A program made the translations under genes and the position numbers. Shown here in pieces: positions 32,470 through 44,755 of a stretch of DNA of 64,000 nucleotides. The stretch's first letter is position 1; each line of letters starts with the position of its first letter. The DNA comes from Sternotherus odoratus (taxonomy: Eukaryota > Chordata > Testudines > Kinosternidae). The notes beneath the pieces were generated by a model that worked only from the letters and a program-made list of their open reading frames with translations, was not told where the DNA came from and did not search any database. Location of the stretch: the NCBI GenBank assembly GCA_032164245.1, contig JAVMKO010000001.1, forward strand, positions 250,923,644 to 250,987,643, written 5' to 3'.

Positions 32470-35060
32470 AAGCAGGAAATCTACTGGCTCCAAGAGTGAA
32501 TACAGCATTAAGCGTTTATCATTTTAGATTCTACGCTGACAATTTCAGCTTCTAGAGACTGGATAATTTAGAGGGCCTGGCAGGGGAGACTGTGCCTAAG
32601 TGATGAAGGTACTAACTTATAAACAAACACTATTGCTAGTTGCAGCAAGCAACACCTTCAGAGCCAAACTGGTATGATCAAAATGACGACATTTTCATCC
32701 TGGATTCCTCTGGTTATCAGTAAACGTGGAAAAGGGAGATATTTATAGTCTCTTTTCTACTCCACTCATACTGCCTGTTGTCAACCATCTCCCTCTCACT
32801 TTGTTCAAAACCTTTTCCTTCTAACTATACCACCTCCTCACTCTCTACCCAGCATCTGGTCAACTTCTTTAAATGCAAAAATGATGGAATCCACCCTTTA
32901 TACTATCCTCCTGTTCCTCTTCCACTATGTCAAATCAGCTAGCTAATAACTAGCCTGTGAGACAGTCAGACTGATTTAAAAAATATTTACCATGATTCAG
33001 AACCATCGCATTGCACATGCAATTTTCCTAGGTAACAGAATGAGGTTATTACTGCTCCTCATTTCCAACCCACTTGCCTCTTATAGTTACTCACATCTTA
33101 TTTCAAATTAGACTAGCTTCTCTGGGGAAGGGGCTGTCTTTCCATGCATTCAGACAGACTAAGAACAATGTGACCCTAATCATGATTGCGGCAGTTGGAC
33201 ACTGCTGCAGAATAAAACAACTGTCCTCCTCTTTTAAACCCTGTATTCTATTCTTAAGGCTCTGCCAGTCTACCTTAAAATCTCTGTTTTTGAACATGGC
33301 CCTCATCCCTCACACTTCTTAATTTACCTTCTTCCCTTCCTGTCTCTTATCAATATCCTCTTGGGCTCCTTCCCCCTCTGTAAAAGTGTGTTGCTAGCAT
33401 CACTTAACACTCCTCACCTGCTCCTCATACCATTAAAATCACACCTTTCTTGAAGCTGGATACAAGCTAAAACAAGTAGGATGGGCACAGAGATGGAAAT
33501 AGCCATTCAATAAAGGGCTGCTTACTGGAAGACAGAGTTGAAATGGAAAAGTTACATTGCTGGTTCCTGTGTTGTACACGTTCTGCAGACAGAAGACCCT
33601 GGCAGTCCAGAAGGCTAACCTGGCACCTTTCCGTTTTCTTAAAGGGAGACAAGTTAACAAAACTGTACATGCTAGCCTAAGTTACAGGCAATTCTGAAAA
33701 TACATTTTAGCACCAAACGTTCACGCAAACTCAGTGCCCATTTAGGCAACTAGATAAATGCTCATCAACTTCCACTTATCTCAACAGGAGTTGCAGGATT
33801 CTCAGCTCTATAAGACAATTCAAGAAGTGGCTGAGTTTTTAAATGAGAATGATTTTGAAAATCTGGCCCTAAAAAGTCTAATTTATTTTTCACAATTTTT
33901 TGACTTTTAGTATTCCATTCACCTTGGGCAAACTGGTTAGTACCTAGGCAGTTTCACTTTGGTTCTCACACAATGCAGTTGTGTTAATAGTGCAGCAGGG
34001 GGATGTTTTTTAAGAAGCTTTTTATTGGAATTAAAAAGATATTCCATAAAAACTACTTTTATTCTATTGCATGTTTTTAAAGCAATTAGCTAATGAGTCA
34101 TGCCATGGGTTTGTACCAAAAACTGCCTCATGCACCAGTTACATCCCTCTTTTTAGAATATACTTTTTATACTGTATAACAGTTCAGTTGCCAATAAAAT
34201 ATTCACATCTGTTTATAACACATAATATTAATGCATGCAAATTATCCATAGGCTGAAGAAATTAACATTTCTCTAGAGATCCAAAAATGAAACGTTTTTG
34301 CAATTTTTATTCCTCCACGTCTGCATTAACTTGACTTTATAACAAGGTAAAACTGCCATTGCTATCAGGGAAGCGCACAGATGAATAGGGAAGGTAAAAC
34401 AGCAATGCAGTATTTTAAAACCAATTACTGTTAGGCTGTGTGAATATGTTTGAAAAAGCAGAGAGGGGTAACATACGTTTTAAAAAGCTCCCTTTAGAAG
34501 TGACTCAGAAGCTGCCACACAGCGGCACATGAGGATTATGTAACACACAGATAATCAGCCAATCAAATCCTCAGGCAGGCTGAACACCTCTAAAGACCAA
34601 CAATTCTGTTTCTAAAAAATGCTTCTTACTCCAAATTGATTTAAGATTAAATAAAGAGGCTTCTTCTACCTCAATGTAAATTAACTGAAGCCATGGGTCT
34701 CTCTGTGTATATTTCAGTGCTCTATTGTTAATGGCATGACACTGTTACCCCTGTATTATGGTGTGGCTCATTCACAGTCAATTCAGAACAGAATTACTCA
34801 GCTTTGCTTAATAGTATTATTGCCTAAAGCAGACCTCCTCACAATACACACTGGTACGGACAGTATCATTTACCCACTTTTCCTCAGGACAGCATATTAT
34901 TTGGAAGGTAGCTTCAATATGTTAATATTCCATTGCAACAATTAAGGCAACACTACATTCATTAGAAGTACAACTAACCCTCAGGAGCAGCAACATATTA
35001 ACTGTTTAGTTCTAATATACCACATTACTGGTACACTGGGATCAGCCACAGAGATCCAAG
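32470..35060. other. Unique sequence, no gene seen
   Basis: No recognised transposon; small frames (61-82 codons) lack domains. Confidence 0.4.
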
Positions 35061-35073
35061 CACTGATCATCAT

Positions 35074-35410
35074 CAGGGCCGTCGACAGGAATTTTGGGGC
35101 CCCATACGCAGATCGTGTGGGGGGGCCCCGCCCCCGGCCGGTCTCCCGCCGCCCGCGGGGCCCAACCCCCGCATGCGCTCTGGCCGCATGGCCTGGCCAG
35201 GAGAAGCAAAGGGGGGTGGGGGGGAGGCTGCTGGGTGCCGGGGGAGGGGGCTGATGAGCGCTGCAGCGGCTGCCCGGAGCCGCGCCTTGCTCAAAGGCCC
35301 GGCGACAAGGGGGTACAGCTGCGTACCGGGCCCTCCCCGGATTTAAGGGCCCCCCCTTAAGTCCGGGGCCCGGTACAGCTGTACCCGTTGTACCCCCGTC
35401 GCCAGCCCTG
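35074..35410. mobile_element. GC-rich hAT-type MITE with perfect 8-bp duplication
   Basis: The ends CAGGGCCGTCGACAGG and, reversed, CAGGGCTGGCGACGGG are terminal inverted repeats. The flanks are an exact 8-bp direct repeat ATCATCAT (35066-35073 and 35411-35418), the hAT signature. The body is CpG-rich with a hairpin around GGATTTAAGGGC and its complement near 35338-35370. The 164-codon minus frame 34981-35475 and the 88-codon plus frame both run through this MITE and are not genes. Confidence 0.8.
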
Positions 35411-35419
35411 ATCATCATG

Positions 35420-36355
35420 TCAACAGCTCCTTTGTTTCCTCTGCAGCTGACCTCTTCATTTCCCTCCCAACCCATACAGCTTCCTCCTGTTGGAAGCCAG
35501 GGGCTTGGAAGAATTGCTACTGATCACGTCTCTGAATTGTCTGGGTCATATAGGGCCAAACTCATGGTGGTACCCCTCCTCTTCCCCAGTGGGCGCTCCT
35601 TGTGGTCCAGAATACAAGTTTCAGGCCCTCCCCAGCTCCCTATAGAAGTCTAGCACTAACAGTTATGAAGAAAATATTTCAACTGAGCTGAACGTAAACA
35701 GTAACATCTGCCTGAGTTGGCAGACATAGATCTTCAGTGAATGTTAAACACTCAATCGTAGATCTAACAATTTAAATGTCACCACTGTTAGCTATTACAC
35801 TGCTGAGCAAAGGACACAAGCCAATGGATCATCAGGTTATGAAGATCTATACAATCTACTGTAAGTAGTGCATCTCATCAGTGTCACACATGAGTTGTGC
35901 TTGGCAGAGTACCAGCATTTATCCCTCCCCCCCAAATAGCTGATTACCATTATTCAGGGACCAATCTGAATACTTCTACCCTTTAATCCTAGTATGGCTA
36001 AGACATCAGTTATTCCAGTTATTCACAATAAGAAAGTAGCATTTGTAGTCAGGGTTCCAAAGCAGTTCTAAGATTTTTGCTAATTAATGGAGATCCTGCT
36101 CCCACTAAATGCCAGTGACTTGCAGAATTAGGCCCTAAAGAACCTCTGACATCTCCTGGAAAAGTGATATATACGCAAATTTTGCTTCTGTCTCATATTC
36201 TGTGAATTTCTCTTGCCTTGCATCTTTATTACTGAAGTCACTAGCATAGAAACAGTTTATCTGGGAATCAGTGGCTACAGTTCACTCCCCACCAGCAAGC
36301 ACGTGTCTGTGTCACTGCATTTGCTTGCTGCAGAGACCATGAGATCAAGCAACCG
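35420..36355. other. Unique sequence, no gene seen
   Basis: No recognised repeat or exon. Confidence 0.4.
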
Positions 36356-36367
36356 AAAACTGTAAAA

Positions 36368-36778
36368 CAGTGGTCCCCAACCCCCGGGCCGCGGACAGGT
36401 ACCGGTCCGTGGATCAATCGGTACCGGGCCGCGGCCGCTTTCCTTTCAGCAGCGCCGCGGGGAACTCGGCGCCGACGCGATCGCTTCCGCATCGGAGGAA
36501 ATGTATTCAGCGGCATTTTGGCGGACATACGACTGATCCGCCGCCGCTTTCCCTCCCTCAGCGCCACGGGGAACTTAGCGCCGCCGCGACCGTTTCCGCA
36601 TCGGAGTCAATGTGTTCGGTGGCTTTTCGGCGGACAAGCAAGGGTCCGCCGCGCCGAGGTAAAAACTTAAAAGGGATCGTGGCTGTCAATAGGCTAACAC
36701 CCCCCCCCTCCCCCCGGGCCGCAGTAAAATTTGCCAGCACTGAGCGGTCCGCGTGGATAAAAAGGTTGGGGACCACTG
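36368..36778. mobile_element. hAT-type MITE with perfect 8-bp duplication
   Basis: Left CAGTGGTCCCCAACCCCC and reversed right CAGTGGTCCCCAACCTTT are near-identical 15-bp terminal inverted repeats, flanked by the exact direct repeat CTGTAAAA (36360-36367 and 36779-36786). The interior carries two tandem copies of a block (CAGCGCCGCGGGGAACT / CAGCGCCACGGGGAACT onward) containing GCGGCATTTTGGCGGACAT-like sequence shared with the hAT MITEs at 17993 and 55846. The 178-codon frame 36370-36906 is MITE read-through. Confidence 0.85.
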
Positions 36779-36979
36779 CTGTAAAAGATAAACCAGTTGC
36801 ATCTGATAAACTGGTAAAATGTTCTTTCACACATACATCATTCATATTCAAGGGTGAAGAAACAAAAACAAATATGCATCAGTTGTCTGACAAGGCTTCT
36901 GCTTAGAGATAACAAATACTCTAAGCAGTATTAGAGTAAGCAACTCTTTAAGGACACAAAAATAAATTTGGCTTATTAG

Positions 36980-37210
36980 ATATTTATAGATTCACAGATT
37001 CCAAGGACAGAAGAGAAAACTGATTGTCAAGTCTTACCTACTGTGTAACATGGGCCATAGAATATCCCCAAAATAATTCCTAGAGTATATCTTTTAGGAA
37101 AACATCCTATCTTGATTTTAAAATGAATCAGTGATGGAGAATTATCCAAACACCCCGTGGTGAATTGTTCCAATGGTTAATTACACTCACTGTTAAAATG
37201 TTATGCCTTA
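36980..37210 (-). mobile_element. Old CR1-type 3' tail repeat (copy B), left part
   Basis: Matches the repeat at 2165-2468 in block order: ATAGATTCACAGATTCCAAGG, AAAATAATTCCTAGAGTATATC, TTTTAGGAAAACATCCTATC, GAATTGTTCCAATGGTTAATTAC, CTGTTAAAATGTTATGCCTTA. At 37210 it is broken by a Helitron and resumes at 37638 with TTTCCAGTCTGG. Confidence 0.65.
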
Positions 37211-37637
37211 CTAGCAAAAATACCCGGCGTTGCTCGGGGTATTTGTAATTGGAAACTGGGATGTAAAAAGACTACCATGTTTTTTATTAATACAAATTTT
37301 GTTCAGACGTCTCAGCGTTGCTCGGGTCCGTTGGAGGGGGGGGAAGACAGCTGAGCGAGTGCGGGGTCCCTTGGAGGGGGGTATTATGACATAACTGTCA
37401 CAGAGAACAGCAGGTTTTAACCTGCTGCCCAGCTGATGTGAATGGGCTTTAAAGAATTTCACCCCTGGGGGGCGTCAGAGGTGAGATTTGAAAAATTTTC
37501 GACTCTTACCCTGATTAGGACCCTAAAGCCTATAACTGTACCAAATTTCAAGTCTCTAGCTCAAACGGTGTGGAAGGAGTAAGGCAGCACACATACACGC
37601 ACGCACGCATACACCATTAGACTTTTATATAGAGAGA
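37211..37637 (-). mobile_element. Non-autonomous Helitron (copy 1), inserted in an older repeat
   Basis: On the minus strand it begins TCTCTCTATATAAAAG and ends ...CCCGAGCAACGCCGGGTATTTTTGCTAG, that is 5' TC, a 3' hairpin (CCCG-GC/GC-CGGG with a bulged A) and terminal CTAG fitting the Helitron CTRR rule. It sits between host A (37210) and T (37638) with no target duplication, as Helitrons do. The interior matches the 994-bp copy at 44310-45303 (CTCCTTCCACACCGTTTGAG, CCTAATCAGGGTAAGAGTCG, CAGGGGTGAAATTC). No Rep/helicase coding. Confidence 0.8.
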
Positions 37638-37665
37638 TTTCCAGTCTGGAATGGTAATATTTTCC
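37638..37665 (-). mobile_element. Old CR1-type 3' tail repeat (copy B), right part
   Basis: TTTCCAGTCTGG continues the interrupted repeat where the left part stopped; only a short stretch is recognisable before divergence. Confidence 0.5.
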
Positions 37666-38076
37666 TATAAATAAGCCATAAAGACTTAGTATCCTAAACA
37701 TATCAGTGCGTGCAAAGGATTCAGTAGTCAGTTATATCCATACCATAACACAATCCTGCCCTCTTGTGGCATGCTGTGGTATTTTCCTGTCTAAATATGC
37801 TTAAGAATGTCTCTTCTAAAAGCTGGATATCTAGGACCGCATTCCTTATTCATATACTGGCCACTTTATTTCCATATCCAATAGTCCAAGATGTTAATCT
37901 CCAGTATGTACAGTAGTTCTAGATGCTACTGTTTAGAAAAAAATCATCTTCCACTTCCAAACTCATTTACAATTTCATCTAGTTCGGTCAACTGTCAGAA
38001 ATGCATTATCTTTACAATTTAGTACTCCCCTTGCCTCTGACAACACTGACAATAACTTACATGTGTTACACTAAAC

Positions 38077-38260
38077 CAAGGATCAGCCGCCTTTGGCATG
38101 CAGCCCACCAACTTCAGCCCCCTGGTGAGCCCGGACCAGTTTTACCGGCCCTGTCTGCAGGTTCGGCCGATGGCGGCTCCCACTGGTCAGGGTTCTCCGC
38201 TCCAGACCAATGGGGGCTGTGGGTAGTGGCACAGGCTGAAGGATGTGCTGGCCCCCCTGC
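38077..38260. mobile_element. hAT-type MITE fragment
   Basis: CAAGGATCAGCCGCCTTTGGCATGC and the internal GGCGGCTCCCACTGG, CCAATGGGGGCTGTGGG blocks match the 22800-23110 family. The right terminus is missing. Confidence 0.55.
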
Positions 38261-40352
38261 ATTAAACTGTTCTTACTTGTATTGGGTTGAACCCAATTGC
38301 AAACATTTCGCTGGCCACTAGGTAGCACTACTTGATAAATTTAAAAAGAGACATGCCATGGAAAACTGCATTGTTACAATTCAGTTTAGGTTCAAGTCTT
38401 TAAAAATGTTTTTTTAACCCTCAAAATTACCATTGCAGTCTAACAACATACACCTGGAACATCTCTCTAATCCCTAACTTCACAGTCCCCTCTGCTCCTT
38501 CAAATACTTCTTATTCCCATTGTCTCTCTTCAGCCACCATCTACCATTTAATTTATTCTACATTAAAAATAAAGAACCATATAAAAAAGTACCATCATAT
38601 GCAAGTAAACATAAAATTAAGGCAAGCTCTTCTGCTTGCCTGAGGTCATCTCTCCAGCACACTGTTGCGTTTGACTATGAACCTCTTGAAAAATGTGTTG
38701 TACGTTCATTCTTGGGGGCTAATTCTGCCCGACCCATATGCAGGTACGCAGAAAAGGGAAGGTCACAAAATAAACCTCTTCTCCCCTTTGCACGTCCCAC
38801 ATAAGCGCCACGCAGATTCGCAACATCATTTGGCCAGCCGCTTGCATGGCTGCAAATGCAGTTAGTAAAAATACATTCATGCAATAAAAAGCATTGCCAG
38901 GCTCCCTTGAAACACAATTGATGGCACTCTGGAGGAAAGACTACCACTCACTGGTCCTTTTGACGTGTCTGTTACCAGCAAGGCAGTCTTGATAGTCTAC
39001 AAGGCCTCCGCCATTCATTTCCTTCCCCCTACTCTTCCCACACCATATTTAATCCAAATTGCAGAGTAAACCAAACAAAAAAATCCCCCAAGTAGTATCT
39101 CCCCAACCAAAACAACAAGAGGATAAAAGTGGATTGTATAAAGCAAGAAAGGATTTCAACAGAGCAAAGCACAAACCGTCAGCAGTCTCTCTTCAGTAAT
39201 CAATTTGAGATAGGTGGTGACTCCCAGTCAGGATGCAATAATGTTCCCATAAAATGTAGATTATCTTTGGAGAATAGTTAGCAATAGATCCCTGTGCATT
39301 AGCTCTCAATAAAAACCCTGTTTTTGAGCAAGAATGGTCTTCGTTCTCTCTCCCCGAATAAACAGATGAAACCTGCACAGAACAGATCTGATTAAATTTC
39401 CATCCTTGGGATAAGCAGAAGATGCAATTACTGTTTTACTTGCCCAAAGTCTGCTTTGAGAATCTGCTTTTGTTTTTTAAATGAGGCAGACAGACAGTGA
39501 TGTGTAACAGACTCAGAACGCGTCTTCTTTCTGAATACAGTCAATGTCTTAAATTCATCATCATACAAGACAGAGCATCAATTAACAGGATAAATCAAAC
39601 TCTAAACAACTAAATCAAGTTGCGGGGAAAAAGCAAGGTACTAAAAGGCAACTAGAGTAACTTACTGGAAAAGAGGAAAGGGTCAACAATATGAAAAAGG
39701 AACCCACATGCAAAGTGAGACAGGTGTATCTCAGCACAACAGAAGTTTGCATTTGCCCTTCAAAATAGTTAAAACGGCAGGACTATATCAAAATCATTCT
39801 CCTCTCCATCTCAGTTTTCTTGTTTCCATGTATTGATCAGGCTCCCACATTAATTGGATTACCAGTTTCCTACCAGTACGTTTGAGACAAATCTACAAGT
39901 GCTGATTAAGTTTACCTTTTCCAGATTCAATCCCCAGGAGGCCATCAGCTCACTCTGAGCAAACATGATCATACATACCCGTGATTTTGCACTTTCCTCT
40001 AATAAGTGTTTACTGGCTGACTAGATCTTCCTATCCTTTTCTGTCAGGTCTCCCAAGGTACCACAGGTCGTTTAGCATGAACCTTGGACCCATTAGTCTA
40101 TTTAAAACAACAGGATCTCTCTTTCACTGAATTATCCCAATGAGTAATTACAGTTTCTCTCTAAATTATTAAGGGAGTCAAATGCTTTGGATTTGAATCC
40201 CAAACAATGGCTGCTTGAATGACTAGGAATTCAAGACAAAGGGAGGGAATGATTCACTGGAGAGTATGGGTACAAAACGGATTAGACATTGCACTGTCAA
40301 AGAGCCATATTTTGTTAAATGGAAGTTTAATACATTTAACAGTTCCTAATTA

Positions 40353-40365
40353 ACACACACACTCA

Positions 40366-40404
<39 letters not shown>

Positions 40405-40414
40405 TATATATATG
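40353..40414. repeat. (CA)n(TA)n microsatellite
   Basis: About 50 bases of CA repeat with two CT interruptions, then a short TA tract. Confidence 0.95.
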
Positions 40415-42327
40415 TTGTTCACATAGTATTTTTAAAAGTTTTTATTTTGTTTTTAAAATTTGTAATATTTGTGAAAAAATTACATTAGAAGTAAGAAAAT
40501 ATAAGCTTTTGCTAATGTTTTTTTAAAAGTTTTCACTTTTCCTGCTGGGAAATTTTTCGCCCTCTCTCACACAGCAAACACTGACAGTTTCCTCTGCCCC
40601 ACTCAGTAGGTCCCTGTCCCCTCCACAAAGCACCAGTCAACTTGGCAAAGAATTACTCCTTGCTTGCCAAAAGCATTACTAATATAAAAGTGGTGCCAGC
40701 ATACTTTTGTTAGTAAATTTGTGCTCCTTTTGAAAAGGCAGAACATACATATTGCAAGGTCAAACATTAATGGAAACTACTATTTTCCTCAGCCCAGCAG
40801 TATGAAAACTTATAAAACAAGAACCAGTTGCACCACGAATAAATGGTAAAAAAGTAAGGTTACTCAACTCTAACTTAATTTCCTCAACTACACTACCTCT
40901 GCAGACTCCATATCCTTGGGAGACCACAACTCAAATCCCCAAGGAGTGGGGACACAGCAGAAGCAATCTAAGGAGAATTAGCACTTCAGAGATCCCAGCT
41001 GGAAAACCTATGAACTAAGTCCTGGAATGTGACATCTTGATGAAAACTGACATCTGTGACATTAGAGACTCAATGGGCAAGACAACAAACTATTCTACAA
41101 ACCTTATTTAATAATGGTTTGACCACCATAAAATATAAAATTAGAGTGAATCTTTTGTCATTCCCATCTATACATTTTTTTCTATTAGCGTTTTTAATAC
41201 AGCATATATGCTGAGAGTTTCCTGATCTGTATGGTTTCACAAATCAAAACAAAGCTGTATTTGATTACTTCAGCAAGTAGCCTTAACTTCCCTGGTTACT
41301 TCCACAAGAGTAGTCAAGTGCTTGTTAATTTCTAGTCATCTAGAAAATCCAAGGGAACTAGTCTGATAATGAACCTTGATTAGAGAATGTGGAATTGTAA
41401 GCACTCCTGAAGGGAAGCAATAGTAAAGCACAGATGTTTTTCCTATTTTCAGGTCAACTGGGAAATAAGACAGTTCAAACAAGGTTTGAAAGACTACCTG
41501 ACTAGATTAGAAGCCTTTGAAATAATGTACAACATGGCTAACAAGCAGCCCAGTGCACAGTAATCTGCATCTCCAATGGAATGGTTGCATAAGGCAGATT
41601 GAGAATTTGATGCTCACAAAAAGCTAGATATGATAAAGAATGTATGACAAAGATCAGCAGAAAGTCTACATGTCATAATTTTAAACCAGATGGATAGGAG
41701 TGCACAGATAAATGATGTAATGTTTATTTGAAATCTGCAGTCCAGATTTATAAAGAAGGGAACATTTTTGTTTAATGACTCATCGCAAACTATAGAGCAC
41801 GCAGTTAGCGTATCTTTATGCATTATTATACTAATGTGACTGTTTGGAAGACTACCATGGTTGTTTGTTAGAGCATCCTGGAATACAAAAGCATATTCAT
41901 CTTCCACACGTACATTATATAAACGCTTCTCTCAACATCAGGCATTAGCAATTGCATGGTACAGCCTTAAACTGCAAACTCTACATGTTCAGTTTTGAAA
42001 AATTTTGTAGAGTCCATTCTAACTTAAATGATCCCAATAAAATAGCACTTGGATCTACTGATGGTTCATCAAAGTAAAATTTATACAGACACAAGTCAGA
42101 GCTATTTCATCATCAAATAGAATGTATTATAATTATTGTTCAAAAAAAGCTAAACTACAACTATTACTACTAGAGAGCCAGGGATATCAGTTCATGGCAG
42201 TAACGTCCAAACATTCCTCCAAATAAGACCTTTTTGAATTAGTTCAAAGCTTATAAAGCTTTAAGCAAGAAGATAAACAAGAAACCCAGAAAGGAAAAAA
42301 TATTGTTTATTATAATTTCTCACCAAT

Positions 42328-42532
42328 ACCCTGTCTACAGTACAAAACTGACCACATAGATGGGGCTTTGTTTCACGGTGGTCCCAGGCAGTTACAACAC
42401 AGTTCCATCTTGAAGTATAAATTTAACTAAATCATTCTAAAGACTGCCTTCTCCGAATGTCATTCTAGGCTGTAGCATGATTTGGGGATACAACTACAAC
42501 ATAATTCGATCCCATCTATACTACATGTTTAA
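42328..42532. mobile_element. Possible MITE with CTGTCTACAGTAC end
   Basis: Left ACCCTGTCTACAGTACAAAAC and right CCCATCTATACTACATG resemble the CTACACTAC-ended families. Interior not matched elsewhere in the window. Moderate to weak. Confidence 0.4.
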
Positions 42533-43199
42533 ACAATAGTCTGAGACAACTGCGTTGTCACTAAACCTGCTGTAACTGAATTTTAGAGTTTTGACAAGAT
42601 ATGAAAACATTTGCTCAAACTGGAAGGATCTCATCTACTTTACGGGGAAACTAAGTGATTCAGAATACTCGTTTTAAACATTCCTAGAACACTGCAAATA
42701 CATTTTCAATATTGTTCTCCTGATCCTTGAAGAACAAACCTAGTCCCCTTATAAACCATTTAAAAAAATTAATGTTCTGTAATAATAGCTAAAACCATCT
42801 GTTACACAAACTTAAGAATATTACTTAAATTCAAATTAGGACCAAAATGTTCCAAGCAAAAATCTGCTTGTGTTTTTTCTATAAACAGAAAAATGTATAT
42901 CTGGAGGTTCTCCATCTTGGTGTTCTGACCATTTACATGTTTTATATAATTTGGTGTCTCAAACTCAAAACTTTCTTTGAAATTACTGGATGACAATACT
43001 TCACTCAAAATGCTCAGTTTATTACTTCTTAAAAACAGTAACAAACTCCATTATAGAGGGAAACATTTAAAGGAAAAAAATAAGTTTAAAAAATGAATGA
43101 GTAAACAAATCAAACAGAGAAGAATTAACACACAGAAAAATATCCAGGGGGAAAAAAACCTGGCCATCAGAGGAGAAAACCTGATACAGTATCAACAGA

Positions 43200-43509
43200 T
43201 ACAGAAGTCCGTTAAATCGAGGTCCGTTAAATCTGTATCAGGCTGATGGCTCCCGGCTGCCGCCCGGGTCGGACCCAGGAGGCCTGGCTGACTGTTCCCG
43301 GCTGCCGCCCGCGTCCCAGCAGCCGGGACCCCGGCGGGCTGGCTGACGGCTCCCGGCAGCGGGCGGGCTGCGGAGCTGCCGCCCCAACCCTGTGGCGGTC
43401 GGGCTGCTGCTCCGACAGCTCGTTTTTTTAAATTATTAAATAACGGACTTTTTCATTTAACGGACACCCCCTCGCCCGAATTAGTCCATCAAATGGAGGT
43501 TTTACTGTA
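43200..43509. mobile_element. Pogo/Tigger-like MITE with GC-rich core
   Basis: Left TACAGAAGTCCGTTAAATC and reversed right TACAGTAAAACCTCCATTTGA are bounded by TA. Both subterminal parts carry TCCGTTAAAT motifs, tandemly duplicated at the left (43207-43233). The core (about 43245-43420) is very GC-rich with repeated CTCCCGGCTGCCGCCCG. No transposase frame. It shares the duplicated motif with the fragment at 34-91. Confidence 0.6.
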
Positions 43510-43925
43510 ATAGAATATTACACAATGTTTAAAAGAAAGGCATAAAGTATTCCATCTAAGATGGTTCACAAAGCAGCAATAATGTCCTGAAATTAAGGGA
43601 AGAAATGTTTATTGTGGTTTGTTAGGAAGTTTTTATAATACAAGGCCAGCTGGGCAGAGAACAAGCAATGCACTCACAGTTTACTGTACTAGTTTCAGCA
43701 ACATAGAGGAAAATCCCTCTGAGGCAAGATACTTAAGTGCACAAATATTGGAAGAATGGGTTTAAACATTTATAATTATCACATCAGAATCTTATTCTAC
43801 TTTTACAAATATGGCTTTTACTAATATTTTAGTTAGCTTTGGCTAAAACAGTTTGAAGAAGCATCATGATCTGACCCAACTCTGCCATGGATGTGCTCTG
43901 TGGCAAATCACCTCTCTGTACCTCT

Positions 43926-44002
43926 GAAAAAGCAACAAAGTCTTGTAGACCTTATAGACTAACTTAACAAATGTTTAGGAGCATAAGCTTTTGTGGGCTT
44001 TT
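43926..44002 (-). mobile_element. Penelope-like 3' fragment, older
   Basis: Diverged match to the antisense PLE 3' end: AACAAAGTCTTGTAGACCTTATAGACTAAC then GCATAAGCTTTTGTGGGCT. The extreme terminus is replaced by CTCTGAAAAAGC. Confidence 0.6.
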
Positions 44003-44091
44003 CTGTACCTGTTTCCCTTCCTACTCTGTATTTGTCTTGTCTATTTAGCGTGTAAACTTCTGTACAGAGACTGACTTGCTAAGTGTATGTA

Positions 44092-44256
44092 CAGTGGCTG
44101 CTGCTTCCCACAGCTCCCAATGGCCGGTAACAGTGAATGGCGGGCAATGAAAGCTACAGGCGGATGTGCAAATGTAAACAAACTGGCAGCCCCCCTGCAG
44201 ATTACCCTGACAGGCTGCATGCAGCCAGCCCATGGGCCACAGGTTGCCCATCACTG
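44092..44256. mobile_element. hAT-like MITE fragment (GGTTGCCCA-ended family)
   Basis: Same family as 17712-17913, with the right end CCACAGGTTGCCCATCACTG intact. Inserted just left of the large Helitron. Confidence 0.5.
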
Positions 44257-44567
44257 CTCTAGGTCCTACCATGAAATAAATACTAATGATAAGAATTATA
44301 TAAGTCATATCTATATATATAAAAGTCAAATGGTGTATATATACGTGTATGTATATATGTATGTGCGCTTACTCCTTCCACACCGTTTGAGCTAGAGACT
44401 TGAAATTTGGTACAGTTAGAGGCCTTAGGGTCCTAATCAGGGTAAGAGTCGAAAATTTTTCAAATCTCACCTCTGACGCCCCCCAGGGGTGAAATTCTTT
44501 AAAGCCCATTCACATCAGCTGGGCAGCTGCTGTTCTCTGTGACAGTTATGATGTCATAATACCCCCT

Positions 44568-44739
44568 CCAACGGACCCCGCACTCGCTCAGCTCTCTGCC
44601 CCCTCCCCCTCCAACGGACCCCGCACTCGCTCAGCTCTCTGCCCCCTCCCCCTCCAACGGATCCCACACTCGCTCAGCTCTCTGCCCCCTCCCCCTCCAA
44701 CGGATCCCACACTCGCTCAGCTCTCTGCCCCCTCCCCAC
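44568..44739. repeat. 43-bp minisatellite, 4 units
   Basis: Four tandem units of exactly 43 bp (44568, 44611, 44654, 44697), each starting CCAACGGA and ending CCCCTCCCC-type sequence. The first pair share CCCCGCACTC and the second pair TCCCACACTC, so the array grew by unit duplication. There are no spacers, so it is not a CRISPR array. Confidence 0.9.
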
Positions 44740-44755
44740 CTCAGACGGACCCGAG

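Larger units (their letters stand above)
38270..43195. other. Long mostly unique interval
   Basis: About 4.9 kb without a recognised gene. It contains a CA/TA microsatellite (40353-40414) and a possible MITE (42328-42532). No convincing exon. Confidence 0.4.

Noticed and set aside
35090..35400. CpG-island promoter
   Set aside because: Entire CpG-rich stretch lies within a MITE with target duplications.
34981..35475. 164-codon minus-strand frame as a gene
   Set aside because: It runs straight through a GC-rich hAT MITE bounded by exact 8-bp duplications; composition explains the open frame.
36370..36906. 178-codon plus-strand frame as a gene
   Set aside because: Starts at the terminal repeat of a hAT MITE and crosses its duplicated core.
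44568..44739. CRISPR array
   Set aside because: 43-bp units abut directly with no spacers, in a vertebrate Helitron.
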